Part shown: positions 26,398 to 35,564 of the stretch, in pieces
How the letters are laid out: each line of letters begins with the position of its first letter
Numbering within the stretch: position 1 is the stretch's first letter
DNA from: Alphaproteobacteria bacterium
Lineage (GTDB): Bacteria > Pseudomonadota > Alphaproteobacteria > Rhizobiales > Aestuariivirgaceae
Reading direction: 5' to 3'
NCBI GenBank assembly: GCA_024640405.1
Contig: JAHEFB010000007.1
Span: 51,593-115,592 of the forward strand
DNA: 64,000 bases
Made by a program: the position numbers and the translations under genes
Notes under the pieces: generated by a model
Database searches by the model: none
Seen by the model: the letters and a program-made list of their open reading frames with translations, nothing else
Told to the model about the DNA's origin: nothing

Positions 26398-26432
26398 GCC
26401 GGACCGGACAGCCTGTCGGCGTCCGGTCCGGC
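26398..26432 (-). promoter_or_regulatory. Stem-loop between tctC and tctB
   Basis: GCCGGACCGGAC (26398-26409) and GTCCGGTCCGGC (26421-26432) are perfect 12-base arms with an 11-base loop, beginning 16 bases after the tctC stop. This is the tctCBA counterpart of the stems seen after the three TRAP binding-protein genes. Confidence 0.7.
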
Positions 26433-26448
26433 GTTTTGTTGAAGCGTA

Positions 26449-27417
26449 TTATTTCTTGAACATGCCGACCTTGATGGCGACCTTCTCGTGGGCATCGTAC
26501 TCAGCCTTGAACCAGGCAGCATAGTCTTCGGCGTTGCGATACTTGATCTGCGTGCCTTTGGCTTCAAGCGAAGACTTGAAGTCGGCATTTTCAGCAGCCT
26601 GCTTGATCACGCCTGCCCAGTAATCGATCACTTCTTTCGGTGTGCCCTTTGGCGCAACGATGCCGCGGTCGAGCGAGTAGGTCATGTCAACACCGAGTTC
26701 CTTCAGTGTTGGCAGGTCGGGCAGCAAGGGCGAACGGGCATCGGATGCGATGGCCATTGCCTTGAGGTCCCCGGTGGCCAGATGTTTCTTGGCTGTCGGA
26801 ATGTTGATGGTGCCAAGCTTGATTGTATTGGCCAGCAAGGCTGTTACGCGCTCCTTGGTGCCGTCAAATGGAACGTATTTGAATTTTGTGCCGGTGAGGT
26901 CTTCAAACAACAGCCACATGAACTGGCTGGTTGAGCCGAACGTTGCACCCAGTTCGATGCTTTCCGGTGCGGCCTTGGCGGATGCTACCAGTTCGTCAAT
27001 CGAGTTGAACGGCACGGTGCCTGCCGCACCCATGATTTCAGGTGTCGATGTGACCTGCGCCACCATGTCGAAACCGTCCCATGTGAAGTCCACGCGGCCG
27101 TTCAGGTAACCGACTATGGCGCTCTGGTGGATGGCAAACAACGTGCAGCCGTCAGGTTTGGCCTTGCGGGCTTCCTTGGCGCCCTTGTTGCCGCCCTGAC
27201 CGGGCACCGTCACAACCTGAAACTTCACCGGCACATCCATTTCCTGAACGGTTTTTTCCATCTGTGAAAAAATGATGTGTGTGCCGCCGCCGGCCTTCCA
27301 TGGCACAATGAGCTTGGCGGTGGTGCATCCCATGTCCAGGGCCTGCGCGGGGGCAGACATTCCGATGGCAGCGGCAGCAACGGCAATGCCGCCGAGCAGT
27401 GATTTGGCGAAACGCAT
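26449..27417 (-). CDS. Tripartite tricarboxylate transporter binding protein (TctC/Bug family)
   Basis: The 322-residue protein has a Sec signal peptide (cleavage after AQA) and the Bug-family motifs: LIVPWKAGGGTHI near 33-46, VVTVPGQGG near 72-80, and the C-terminal block APKGTPKEVIDYWAG. Bug proteins bind carboxylated ligands between two lobes. GGGAG lies upstream of the ATG at 27417; the open frame extends much further but only as read-through of the promoter region. The ligand is not readable; the downstream reductases suggest a hydroxy- or keto-acid. Confidence 0.9.
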   Translation of the reverse strand: MRFAKSLLGGIAVAAAAIGMSAPAQALDMGCTTAKLIVPWKAGGGTHIIFSQMEKTVQEMDVPVKFQVVTVPGQGGNKGAKEARKAKPDGCTLFAIHQSAIVGYLNGRVDFTWDGFDMVAQVTSTPEIMGAAGTVPFNSIDELVASAKAAPESIELGATFGSTSQFMWLLFEDLTGTKFKYVPFDGTKERVTALLANTIKLGTINIPTAKKHLATGDLKAMAIASDARSPLLPDLPTLKELGVDMTYSLDRGIVAPKGTPKEVIDYWAGVIKQAAENADFKSSLEAKGTQIKYRNAEDYAAWFKAEYDAHEKVAIKVGMFKK

Positions 27418-27554
27418 GAACTTCTCCCTATTGTATTTGATTTGAAAAACTGCTCTTGGAGCATTTGCCCCAAGTGAGCAAAAAAGACTAAGGGTATCGA
27501 ACGTTGAGTCAATCGCATGGGGCATCATTCGGTCCCGCAGGGCGGGAGAGATGC

Positions 27555-28388
27555 ATGAATGCCATTGCAACACGAGACAGCAAGCTGCGGCTGGGAATTG
27601 CCGGCCTGGGTACCATCGGGCTGAATGTGGCCAGACGGGTGGACGCCGGTGAGGCGGGCGACATGGTTGTATCAGCCGTTTCTGCACGGGACGTCCGGCG
27701 GGCTGCCGAAAACATTTCCGGTTTTGACCACATACCGGCAATCGTGGCCATTGAAGATATTGGCGAGCATTGTGATGTGGTGCTGGAGTGCGCTCCAAAA
27801 TCGGTGTTTGATGCATTGGCGGCATCGGCGATTTCCAACGGCTGCATCTTTATTCCGCTGTCAGTGGGGGCATTGCTGGACAGGCCAGACCTGGTGGAGC
27901 AGGCGCGGGCAACAGGTGCGAGAATTGTGGTTCCCACCGGCGCCCTGATCGGGCTTGATGCGGTAAAAGCCATTGCGCAGGGAAATGTCACAAGCATAAC
28001 CATGGTAACCCGCAAGCCGCCGCGCGGGCTAAAGGGCGCGCCTCACATTGCGGCTACCGGTGTTGACCTGGATAGCGTCAGCGAACCGTTGAAAGTTTTT
28101 TCGGGGACTGCCCGCGAGGCTGCGAAGGGGTTTCCCGCCAATGTCAACGTAGCCGCCGCTCTTGGCCTGGCCGGTATCGGACCGGATCGAACCATGGTCG
28201 AAATCTGGGCGGATCCGACCATCAAACACAACACTCACACAATTACTGCAAAGTCGGATTCTTCGGATTTCACCATGACCATCCAGAATGTTCCGACCGA
28301 AGAAAACCCGCCTACCGGAAAAATTACGGCACTGAGCGCATTGGCCACCCTGCAAAGGTTGACATCACCTCTCGTGGTCGGCACCTGA
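27555..28388 (+). CDS. L-aspartate dehydrogenase-like protein
   Basis: The 277-residue protein has an N-terminal Rossmann fold (GIAGLGTIGLNVARRVDAG near 13-31) and the C-terminal aspartate dehydrogenase domain with GLAGIGPDRTMVEIWADP and KHNTHTITAKSD, the segment containing the catalytic His. Such enzymes interconvert L-aspartate and oxaloacetate/iminoaspartate with NAD(P). I chose ATG 27555 (GGGAGAG upstream). It is divergent from tctC with 137 bases between, so a shared control region is likely. Co-directional GGT and GST genes follow. Confidence 0.87.
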   Translation: MNAIATRDSKLRLGIAGLGTIGLNVARRVDAGEAGDMVVSAVSARDVRRAAENISGFDHIPAIVAIEDIGEHCDVVLECAPKSVFDALAASAISNGCIFIPLSVGALLDRPDLVEQARATGARIVVPTGALIGLDAVKAIAQGNVTSITMVTRKPPRGLKGAPHIAATGVDLDSVSEPLKVFSGTAREAAKGFPANVNVAAALGLAGIGPDRTMVEIWADPTIKHNTHTITAKSDSSDFTMTIQNVPTEENPPTGKITALSALATLQRLTSPLVVGT

Positions 28389-28427
28389 AGGCTGCAAGAA
28401 ATTTGAAGATGGGAAGGTTCCGTTGCG

Positions 28428-30026
28428 ATGAGAGATCTTGAACACCCCGGCCGTTCGCCGGTTCTGTCAACCAACGGCATGGCGGCCACCTCGCATCCGC
28501 TGGCAACGCAAGCCGCGGTGCGGGTTCTGCAGGACGGCGGCAATGCGCTTGACGCAGCGGTTGCAGCCTGTGCGGTGCAGTGCGTGGTTGAACCTGAATC
28601 TACCGGCATTGGCGGCGACTGTTTCTGTCTCTACTCGCCTGCAGGCTCTACCGACATTGTTGCCTATAATGGATCCGGCCGCGCGCCGGCAGCGGCAACC
28701 GCACAATGGTATGCCGACAACGGTATCACCGAAATTGAACAGCAAACCCCGCATTCCGTAACCGTTCCAGGTGCCATTGATGCCTGGGATACACTGGTGC
28801 GTGATCATGGCAGCAGGCCTCTGGCCGACCTGCTTGCACCAGGTGTGGACTTTGCGCGCAACGGATATCCGATTTCTTCAAGGGTTAGCGTGGATTTTGC
28901 CGGCAAACTTGAACATCTGCAGCATGATGAAAACACTGCAAAGGTCTTCCTGCGCGGCGATGGCAAGCCGTTTGCGCACGGCCAGTTGCACAGGCAACCG
29001 GCACTGGCGGACACCATGCAACTTATCGGTGAGAGCGGACGTGACGGTTTTTACACCGGGCCGGTAGCCGATGACATTGTCAGCCATCTCAAGTCGAAGG
29101 GCGGACTGCATACGCTTGATGATTTTGCGAACATGAAAGGTGAGTACGTCACGCCGATCAGCACGGAGTTTCGCGGTCACACAGTCTACCAGTGCCCGCC
29201 CAACGGGCAGGGCATGATTGCGCTCATGCTGCTCAACGTGATGAGTGGTTTTGAACCCGGTGAGGGCGGCCCAATAACACTGGAACGCGTGCATCGGGAA
29301 ATAGAAGCCGGCCGGCTGGCTTACCGCGACCGCAATCTGTATCTGGCAGACCCCGGTCAGTCAGACGTGCCGGTCGACTGGTTCCTGTCTGAAGACCATG
29401 CCGCAGAAATCCGCGCGGCGATCGATGATGCGCAGGCACTTGAGCCGCTGCCGACATTTTCAAGTCCGGGCCACAAATCGACTGTCTACATCTCTGTCGT
29501 CGACAAGGACCGCAATGCGTGCAGTTTGATAAACACATTGTTCCACAATTTCGGTTCGGGCCTGATGGCGCCCAAATCAGGTGTCCTGCTGCACAATCGC
29601 GGCCAGGGTTTCGTGCTTGACCCGAAACACCCCAACTGTATTGCGCCCGGCAAACGTCCGCTGCACACGATAATTCCCGGCATGGTGGCCAGAAACGGCC
29701 GGGTGGTGATGCCGTATGGTGTGATGGGCGGTGAATACCAGGCGTTCGGTCACATGCAGTTTCTCACACGGATGTTTGATTACGGTCTGGACATTCAGGA
29801 AGCACAGGATGCCGCGCGCTTCTTTCCTGACCCGTTCACCGGGGAAGTTGAAGTCGAAGGTACAATTCCCGCCGATATCAGGGCGGGCCTGGAAGCAAAG
29901 GGACACACGCTGGTGCGCCCTGCAAAACCGATTGGCGGGTCGCAGGCCATCTGGATTGACTGGGAAGAAGGTGTGCTCACGGGCGGGTCCGACCCGCGCA
30001 AGGACGGCTGTGCAATAGGCTACTGA
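28428..30026 (+). CDS. Gamma-glutamyltransferase
   Basis: The 532-residue protein is an Ntn hydrolase of the gamma-glutamyltransferase family with no signal peptide, so a cytoplasmic form like YwrD. The maturation/nucleophile Thr is at about residue 352 (GHKSTVYISVVD). Other signatures are NGMAATSHPLATQAA at the N-terminus, GNALDAAVAACAVQCVVEP, ESTGIGGDCF and the oxyanion-region PxNGQGM. It transfers or hydrolyses gamma-glutamyl groups from glutathione conjugates or related amides. The adjacent GST suggests a glutathione-conjugate route. Confidence 0.9.
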   Translation: MRDLEHPGRSPVLSTNGMAATSHPLATQAAVRVLQDGGNALDAAVAACAVQCVVEPESTGIGGDCFCLYSPAGSTDIVAYNGSGRAPAAATAQWYADNGITEIEQQTPHSVTVPGAIDAWDTLVRDHGSRPLADLLAPGVDFARNGYPISSRVSVDFAGKLEHLQHDENTAKVFLRGDGKPFAHGQLHRQPALADTMQLIGESGRDGFYTGPVADDIVSHLKSKGGLHTLDDFANMKGEYVTPISTEFRGHTVYQCPPNGQGMIALMLLNVMSGFEPGEGGPITLERVHREIEAGRLAYRDRNLYLADPGQSDVPVDWFLSEDHAAEIRAAIDDAQALEPLPTFSSPGHKSTVYISVVDKDRNACSLINTLFHNFGSGLMAPKSGVLLHNRGQGFVLDPKHPNCIAPGKRPLHTIIPGMVARNGRVVMPYGVMGGEYQAFGHMQFLTRMFDYGLDIQEAQDAARFFPDPFTGEVEVEGTIPADIRAGLEAKGHTLVRPAKPIGGSQAIWIDWEEGVLTGGSDPRKDGCAIGY

Positions 30027-30047
30027 CCTGCCAGGAATAACACCATC

Positions 30048-30680
30048 ATGACATATTCCCTGTATTATGCTGAGAACAGTGCTGCCATGGGCGTCCGGGT
30101 TGTGCTGGAGGAACTGCAGCAGCCGTACAAGCTCATTGCAGAGAGCATTGACATGGACACACCGCGTTCACCGGACCTGCTTGAACTCAATCCAAATGGA
30201 TGGATTCCGGTTCTGATAACCGGCGATACCGCAATCTACGAGTGCGGTGCGATAACCACCTATCTTTGTGACCTGCACACTGAGGCCGGACTGGCGCCTG
30301 GCCGGGATGATCCGGCACGGGGCCGCTTTCTGCAATGGCTGTTCTTCTTCTCCAGCTCGCTGCAGAACGCCTTTCAGATGAGCTACTATTCGGACCGGTT
30401 CTGTGACTCGGTGGATCATCAGGCAAGCGTGAAACGCCGGTCGGTCAGCCGGTTGCGTGAACTGTGGCAGGTGGTGGATGATGCCGTAGGCGACGATGAC
30501 TGGATGCTGGGAAACAGGTTCAGCGCTGCAGACATCTACCTGTTCATGCTGACGACATGGCTGTCACCTGATCATGACCACCCTGAAACCAAAGAGTTCG
30601 CCAACGTCCAACGCATCGCAGATGCTGTGTCGAAGCGAGCGAGTGTCCGGCTTGTTTATGGCCTGGATGATCAATCCTGA
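30048..30680 (+). CDS. Glutathione S-transferase family protein
   Basis: The 210-residue protein has an N-terminal thioredoxin-like domain (residues 1-80; NPNGWIPVLITGD and the Glu/Cys position in IYECGAITTYL that binds the glutathione gamma-glutamyl part) and an all-helical C-terminal domain (about 90-205) with the N-capping motif FSAADIYLF. It follows the GGT gene by 21 bases. It overlaps the convergent idnD-like gene by ten bases. Confidence 0.9.
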   Translation: MTYSLYYAENSAAMGVRVVLEELQQPYKLIAESIDMDTPRSPDLLELNPNGWIPVLITGDTAIYECGAITTYLCDLHTEAGLAPGRDDPARGRFLQWLFFFSSSLQNAFQMSYYSDRFCDSVDHQASVKRRSVSRLRELWQVVDDAVGDDDWMLGNRFSAADIYLFMLTTWLSPDHDHPETKEFANVQRIADAVSKRASVRLVYGLDDQS

Positions 30681-31708
30681 AACGACAATTGTACTTTCAT
30701 GGCGCGGGAGCGGTCATTGGCCAGTTCAAACGCAGCAACCGCGTCTGCAAGTGGCAGTGTCGCGGAGATGAGCGGTTTCACGTCGACATTTGCGGTATTG
30801 ATCAACCTGACCGCCTGGGCGAACTCCTCGTGAAACCGGAAGCTGCCGACAATCCGGATTTCCTTGGCGACAACCATGTTGATCGGCACGTTCATGTCGC
30901 CACCCAGACCGAGCTGCACGATGGTGCCGCGCGGGCGAACCACGTTCAGGGCGGAATGCAGGGCTTTTTCTCTGCCGGATGCTTCAATACAGATGTCGAA
31001 GTATCCCTTGTCCCGAGAAAACGGCGACAGCGCGCCAGCTTGATCTGCCACGTTGACGGTTCTGTCGGCTCCGATCTTAGAGGCAAACTCCAGCGCCCTG
31101 TCGGTCAGGTCACTGACCACGATTTCGCCGGCGGCTGCCTGCCTTGCAGCCATGATGCAAAGAGCGCCGATGGGCCCGCAGCCGGTTATCAGGACGCGGG
31201 CGTCTTTCATTTCTCCAGCCTGGCGCACAGCGTGCAGGCAAACGCTCAATGGTTCGGCCATGGCGGCTTCGCCGGGGCTTACACCGGGTGATACCATCTC
31301 GCACTGCGTTTCGGTGACCAGCAACTGTTGCTGGAAAGCGCCCTGGATATGTGGAAACGGCATGGCCGATCCGTAAAACCGCATGTTCAGGCAGTGATTG
31401 AAGTGGCCGGTGTTGCAATAATGGCAGTTCCCGCACGGACGGCTGGGATTGACGGCGACCAGATCGCCTTGCCTGATGCGGGTGACACCGGGGCCAATGG
31501 CCTCGGCGTATCCTGATACTTCATGGCCCAGTACCATTGGTTCGCGCAGCCGGACCGTGCCGAACCCGCCGTGATTGAAATAGTGCAGGTCGGAACCACA
31601 GATACCGCCTGCTGCCATGGCAATGCGAACCTCGCCGTGGGCCGGATCGCCGACTTGCGCATCATCTATTCTCAGGTCCCTGGCGGAATGAATTGTGAGT
31701 GCTTGCAC
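30671..31708 (-). CDS. L-idonate 5-dehydrogenase-like zinc alcohol dehydrogenase
   Basis: The 345-residue medium-chain dehydrogenase has the catalytic zinc Cys in GGICGSDLHYF near 36-46, the GHEVSG motif with His, and the four structural-zinc cysteines in CGNCHYCNTGHFNHC near 96-110; the NAD site is GCGPIGALC near 175. The N-terminus and length fit L-idonate 5-dehydrogenase, which makes 5-ketogluconate. I start it at a GTG (31708) preceded by GGAG ten bases upstream, because the family begins there; the longer open frame crosses a repeat array. It is divergent from the gluconate 5-dehydrogenase-like gene, its expected partner. Confidence 0.85.
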   Translation of the reverse strand: MQALTIHSARDLRIDDAQVGDPAHGEVRIAMAAGGICGSDLHYFNHGGFGTVRLREPMVLGHEVSGYAEAIGPGVTRIRQGDLVAVNPSRPCGNCHYCNTGHFNHCLNMRFYGSAMPFPHIQGAFQQQLLVTETQCEMVSPGVSPGEAAMAEPLSVCLHAVRQAGEMKDARVLITGCGPIGALCIMAARQAAAGEIVVSDLTDRALEFASKIGADRTVNVADQAGALSPFSRDKGYFDICIEASGREKALHSALNVVRPRGTIVQLGLGGDMNVPINMVVAKEIRIVGSFRFHEEFAQAVRLINTANVDVKPLISATLPLADAVAAFELANDRSRAMKVQLSFQD

Positions 31709-31758
31709 GTTGTGTGGTCTCCGGGGTTGCCGTGTCAGCGCACAGCGTTCATTAGTTA

Positions 31759-31798
31759 GGGTCCAGACCCTGGGGTCAGGACCCTCGGGTCGCGACCC
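31759..31798. repeat. Three tandem GGGTCNNGACCC palindromes, 14-bp period
   Basis: GGGTCCAGACCC (31759-31770), GGGTCAGGACCC (31773-31784) and GGGTCGCGACCC (31787-31798) form an exact 14-base tandem array. It lies in the 122-base divergent gap between the idonate dehydrogenase and gluconate 5-dehydrogenase genes. It could be an operator array for a regulator of both or a small repeat. Confidence 0.8.
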
Positions 31799-31830
31799 CA
31801 TTTCCAATGCAAGTTTAAGAGGCACTCTCC

Positions 31831-32601
31831 ATGAATGTACAAGACCTTTTTGGCCTTTCCGGCAAACGGGCGCTGATTACCGGCTCCAGCAAAGGGATCG
31901 GTTATGCGCTGGCAAGAGGCCTTGCTGGTGCAGGCGCTGAAATCGTCATCAATGGCCGTGACGCTGCGAAGCTGAAGCAAGCTGCCGATCAGCTGGAACA
32001 AGAAGGTGCCGTGGTCTCGACTGCGGTGTTTGACGTGACCGATGCTGCTGGCGTCAAGGCAGGGGTGGAACAAATCGAAAAGGACATCGGACAGATTGAT
32101 ATTCTCATCAACAATGCCGGCATGCAGCATCGCACACCGTTGGAGGATTTTCCCGATGAGGCATGGGATATGCTGATGCAAACCAATCTTTATTCGGTGT
32201 TCAATGTCAGCAAGGCCGTCGCTCAACACATGATTTCACGCAAGGGTGGCAGCATCATCAACATCTGCTCGGTGCAGACCGCGCTGGCCCGGCCGGGTAT
32301 CGCGCCCTATGTGGCTTCCAAGGGTGCAGTTGCCAACCTTACCAAGGGCATGTGCACCGACTGGGCAAAACACGGGCTTCATGTCAACGGCCTGGCGCCG
32401 GGGTATTTTGAAACCGAACTCAACGAGGCACTGGTTGCTGACAGGGAGTTTTCTGCCTGGCTGTCGAACCGCACCCCTGCCGGACGATGGGGCAGGGTGG
32501 ATGAACTGGTGGGAGCTGCGGTGTTCCTGTCGTCGGATTCGGCCAGTTTCGTGAATGGCCACATCCTGTATGTGGACGGCGGCATAACAGCCTGTCTGTA
32601 G
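31831..32601 (+). CDS. Gluconate 5-dehydrogenase-like SDR
   Basis: The 256-residue classical SDR has GSSKGIGYALARGLAG (cofactor motif, residues 17-32), NNAGMQH near 90-96, catalytic Ser region ICSVQTA, and the Tyr-x3-Lys motif in PYVASKGAV near 157-165. The N-terminus LFGLSGKRALITGSSKGIG is typical of gluconate 5-dehydrogenases, which interconvert 5-ketogluconate and D-gluconate. GAGG lies nine bases before the ATG. With the idonate dehydrogenase it forms the idonate to gluconate pair. Confidence 0.87.
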   Translation: MNVQDLFGLSGKRALITGSSKGIGYALARGLAGAGAEIVINGRDAAKLKQAADQLEQEGAVVSTAVFDVTDAAGVKAGVEQIEKDIGQIDILINNAGMQHRTPLEDFPDEAWDMLMQTNLYSVFNVSKAVAQHMISRKGGSIINICSVQTALARPGIAPYVASKGAVANLTKGMCTDWAKHGLHVNGLAPGYFETELNEALVADREFSAWLSNRTPAGRWGRVDELVGAAVFLSSDSASFVNGHILYVDGGITACL

Positions 32602-32818
32602 TGGCCGGCATGTGCACCGGCGTCCGCAAAGAGCCCCAAGCGCCGACAATTGTCCCGAGTGTGTCTCCTGCCAGCTAACCTAAAAGGGTATACGGATCGA
32701 AACCGATGAGCTCCATCGTGCAGGGGCATAAAGACAGTGAGCTCGACCAAGTCGAATACATTTTGATTTGCCCGGGACCTGTCGTAGCGTTTCCAGACAA
32801 AAACGAAAGGGACACGAC

Positions 32819-33763
32819 GTGAAATCTGCAGAGCAAATTGATACAGTGGCAATTGTCGGAAATGGCTTGATGGGACAAGGAATCTCACAGGTTTTTGCCC
32901 AAAAAGGGAAAAATGTTGTCCTGATTGGCCGAAGTGCGGAAAGCCTCACGAAAGCGCTTGCCAGCATCCGTGCAAACTTCGACGCATTCGTTGATCGCGG
33001 ACTGACGACACAGACCGAGTCCGACGAGGCAATGGCCAGAATATCCACCACTACCGATTACGACGATGCAGGCAAAGCTGACTTTGTGATCGAAGCTGTT
33101 CCAGCAGTGAGAGAGACACAGATCGAGGTATTTCGTCGACTGGATGCAATCTGCGATAAAGGTGTTGTATTGGCTTCCACGTCCGGACAACCGATCAGCC
33201 TGATGGTTGGAGAAATGGCCAACCCGGAACGTGCCATCGCTGCGCATTTCGTTTACCCGGCACAGCTTATGCCATTGGTTGAAGTTTGCGGCGGTGAGAA
33301 AACCTCAACCGAGGTGATCGATCTGACCTGCAATCTGCTCTCCTCGGTTGGCCAGACGCCTGCCCTCATGGACAAGGAAGTGGATGGTTTCATTGTAAAC
33401 CGTCTGCAGTTTGCGATTATTCGCGAAGCCTGGTCGATGTGGGCCGAAGGCATTGCCTCTGCGGAGGCGATCGACACCTCGATGCGCCTGACGCTGGGAC
33501 GCCGTTATTCTGAAACAGGCCCCATTGAGTCTGCTGAACTTGGTGGACTGGACATAATTCACATGTTTGGTGAATTCCTTTTTCCTAGCCTCAACACCGA
33601 CAAGAAACCACCGAAGGCAGTTACCGAACTTGTTGAGCAAGGATGTTTTGGCCTGAAGACCGGCAAAGGTATCTATGACTGGTCCAAGCGGGATGGAAAG
33701 GCGCTGCAGGCGAAGCGCGCGGACAGATTGTTCCAGCATATGGCGGAAGATGCTCGCGACTGA
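32819..33763 (+). CDS. 3-hydroxyacyl-CoA dehydrogenase family protein
   Basis: The 314-residue protein has an N-terminal NAD-binding domain (VAIVGNGLMGQGISQVFAQKG near 9-29) and the C-terminal domain with AAHFVYPAQLMPLVEV near 140-155 (catalytic His) and EVDGFIVNRLQFA near 187-199. The short length and lack of an enoyl-CoA hydratase region fit L-gulonate 3-dehydrogenase or carnitine dehydrogenase-like members as well as acyl-CoA enzymes. A GTG at 32819 with AAGGGA seven bases before it is the preferred start. A sugar-acid role is suggested by its neighbours. Confidence 0.83.
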   Translation: MKSAEQIDTVAIVGNGLMGQGISQVFAQKGKNVVLIGRSAESLTKALASIRANFDAFVDRGLTTQTESDEAMARISTTTDYDDAGKADFVIEAVPAVRETQIEVFRRLDAICDKGVVLASTSGQPISLMVGEMANPERAIAAHFVYPAQLMPLVEVCGGEKTSTEVIDLTCNLLSSVGQTPALMDKEVDGFIVNRLQFAIIREAWSMWAEGIASAEAIDTSMRLTLGRRYSETGPIESAELGGLDIIHMFGEFLFPSLNTDKKPPKAVTELVEQGCFGLKTGKGIYDWSKRDGKALQAKRADRLFQHMAEDARD

Positions 33764-33813
33764 AAATCAAGCCTTTGGTGTTGGAGGTCGGGCTGACTTT
33801 TGAGCAACCCGCC

Positions 33814-34650
33814 CTAATCCTCCGGTCGCAGGTTGGCCAGTTTTTCCAGGGCCGATGGTTTGTCTACCGGGATGCCGGTATAGGCTTCGAAACTGCCGAT
33901 GGCCATATGGCAGAACAGGTCAAAGCCGGTGAGGCATTTTAAGCCTGCAGCACGGCAGGCCTTCAGAAATGCCGTGTTGGTCGGTGTGTAGACGGCATCG
34001 AACGCCCAGTTTTGCGGACCTATGTGATTTGCATTAAAGGCCATTCCGGGGGCGTGTTCCATGCCTAGTGCGGTTGCATTGATCAGACCGTCGGCCGCGA
34101 CGACCACATCTTTTGCCTGTGCCGGAAGTATTGCGCGGCATGGTCCGCCGCACTCGGATGCGAGCTGTTCCGCTTTACCGGGTTCGACATCCCATACCGA
34201 GAGGTCGGATGCTCCAAGCTCAACCAGGGCAAATGCCAGTGCCCGCGCCACGCCACCTGCACCGGCCATTGCGACCTTGCCTGGTGAGACATCTCCCATG
34301 ACAGTGCGCCAGGCCGACATAAAGCCTGTATAGTCGGTATTGTGTGCACTGAGGGTTGTACCGAAGATCAGTGTGTTGCTGGCACCAAGCCTGGCAATCT
34401 CCGGCAACAGGGACTTGCCTGCATAGCGGGCTGCCTCGGTCTTGTGAGGGTGGGTTACGGTAACGCCCGACCAGTCGCGCAGTCTCAGGTCATCGACTTT
34501 TGCGTCGAAGTCAAAACCGGCAGCCCCGTCTGTGTCGATCAGTTCGAATTCAAAGCCAATTCCGGCCTCTTCACACAGCAATTCAAGTGCCAGCGGCAGG
34601 CGGGTTTTCTGTATGTGAGAGCCGATCAGGCCGGCGACCAGTTTGTCCAT
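33814..34650 (-). CDS. aroE: Shikimate dehydrogenase-like protein
   Basis: The 278-residue protein has the AroE two-domain fold: N-terminal substrate domain with GSHIQKTRLPLALE near 10-23 and the catalytic lysine/asparagine equivalents in WSGVTVTHPHKTEAARY near 59-75, and NADP-binding GAGGVARALAFALVELGASD near 132-151. SHIQ-x-S/T motif is present in modified form. It may reduce 3-dehydroshikimate or, in this catabolic setting, oxidise quinate or shikimate. It follows the PhyH gene by ten bases at the end of the second TRAP operon, so it is probably catabolic rather than the housekeeping AroE. Confidence 0.82.
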   Translation of the reverse strand: MDKLVAGLIGSHIQKTRLPLALELLCEEAGIGFEFELIDTDGAAGFDFDAKVDDLRLRDWSGVTVTHPHKTEAARYAGKSLLPEIARLGASNTLIFGTTLSAHNTDYTGFMSAWRTVMGDVSPGKVAMAGAGGVARALAFALVELGASDLSVWDVEPGKAEQLASECGGPCRAILPAQAKDVVVAADGLINATALGMEHAPGMAFNANHIGPQNWAFDAVYTPTNTAFLKACRAAGLKCLTGFDLFCHMAIGSFEAYTGIPVDKPSALEKLANLRPED

Positions 34651-34660
34651 CAGGGGAAAG

Positions 34661-35545
34661 TCACATTACCGTATCGAAAGCGCGTTTTTGCGCGGTTGAC
34701 TGAATCTCGTATATGGAACCGGTTCTCGAAGGCTGTGGTTGCGGAATGCGAACCGGCACATCTGCAAGACGCGGGGTGATGGTGCCCGAGCCACACAGCA
34801 GCTTTTCATCATATTCCTGCAGCGACGGCCACGGGGTCATCGAGCCCATCACCGGGTAAGCGTCTGCCGCCATGATTTCATACAGCAGCAGCATCCTGTC
34901 GCGATCAGACCGGTTGAGGTCCGAGCCGTGAACGGTTCGTGCATGGTGGATCGACATGGAACCGCGCGGTCCGGTGAGTTTTACGGCGTCCTTCAGATCG
35001 AGACCTGAGGCGTCAAGGTCCATTGCGCCTGCGAAGACACCGCCGGAATGGTGGTCAAACACCGGACCCTTGTGGGTGCCCGGAAACACCATCAACGGTC
35101 CGTTGTCCGGTCCCACATCGTTCAGCACGATGCCGACTGCCAGCACGTCATCATTTGTGTGTGGGTAGAAGGCCCAGTCCTGGTGCCATTCGACCGCAGC
35201 GCCGTACTCGGCAGACTTCATGTTGAGCTTTGATGTGTGCAGCCGCAGATTTTTGCCGATCAGATCACGTACCGGAGCCAGCACATAATCTGATCGCATG
35301 AGTTTTGCAAAGACGTCTGAAATTGTGTGCGGCAGCTTGATTCTGCGCAGTCTCGGATTGCTCTGTGTGTGAGTGTCTTCCAGATCAAGACGGTCGTTCG
35401 AAGCACTGAGATGACGGGCCTCTTCACGGAATTTCTGGATCTCGGCGATGCATTTGTCGATCTCGGCTTCGGGAATTTGTGATTCCAGCATGACATAGCC
35501 GTTGTCGCGGTAAAACTGCACCTGGCCTTCGTTCAGAGTTTCCAT
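34661..35545 (-). CDS. Phytanoyl-CoA dioxygenase (PhyH) family protein
   Basis: The 294-residue protein is a non-haem iron(II)/2-oxoglutarate dioxygenase: the His-x-Asp pair occurs in VEWHQDWAFYPH near 143-154, the distal His in IHHARTVHGS near 220-229, and the 2-oxoglutarate Arg a few residues on (RDRMLLLYE). It resembles PhyH/EctD-type hydroxylases. I start at ATG 35545 (METLNEGQ) preceded by GAGAGGA; the open frame extends into the upstream gene. Substrate unknown. Confidence 0.87.
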   Translation of the reverse strand: METLNEGQVQFYRDNGYVMLESQIPEAEIDKCIAEIQKFREEARHLSASNDRLDLEDTHTQSNPRLRRIKLPHTISDVFAKLMRSDYVLAPVRDLIGKNLRLHTSKLNMKSAEYGAAVEWHQDWAFYPHTNDDVLAVGIVLNDVGPDNGPLMVFPGTHKGPVFDHHSGGVFAGAMDLDASGLDLKDAVKLTGPRGSMSIHHARTVHGSDLNRSDRDRMLLLYEIMAADAYPVMGSMTPWPSLQEYDEKLLCGSGTITPRLADVPVRIPQPQPSRTGSIYEIQSTAQKRAFDTVM

Positions 35546-35564
35546 GACATCGTTTCCTCTCTTT

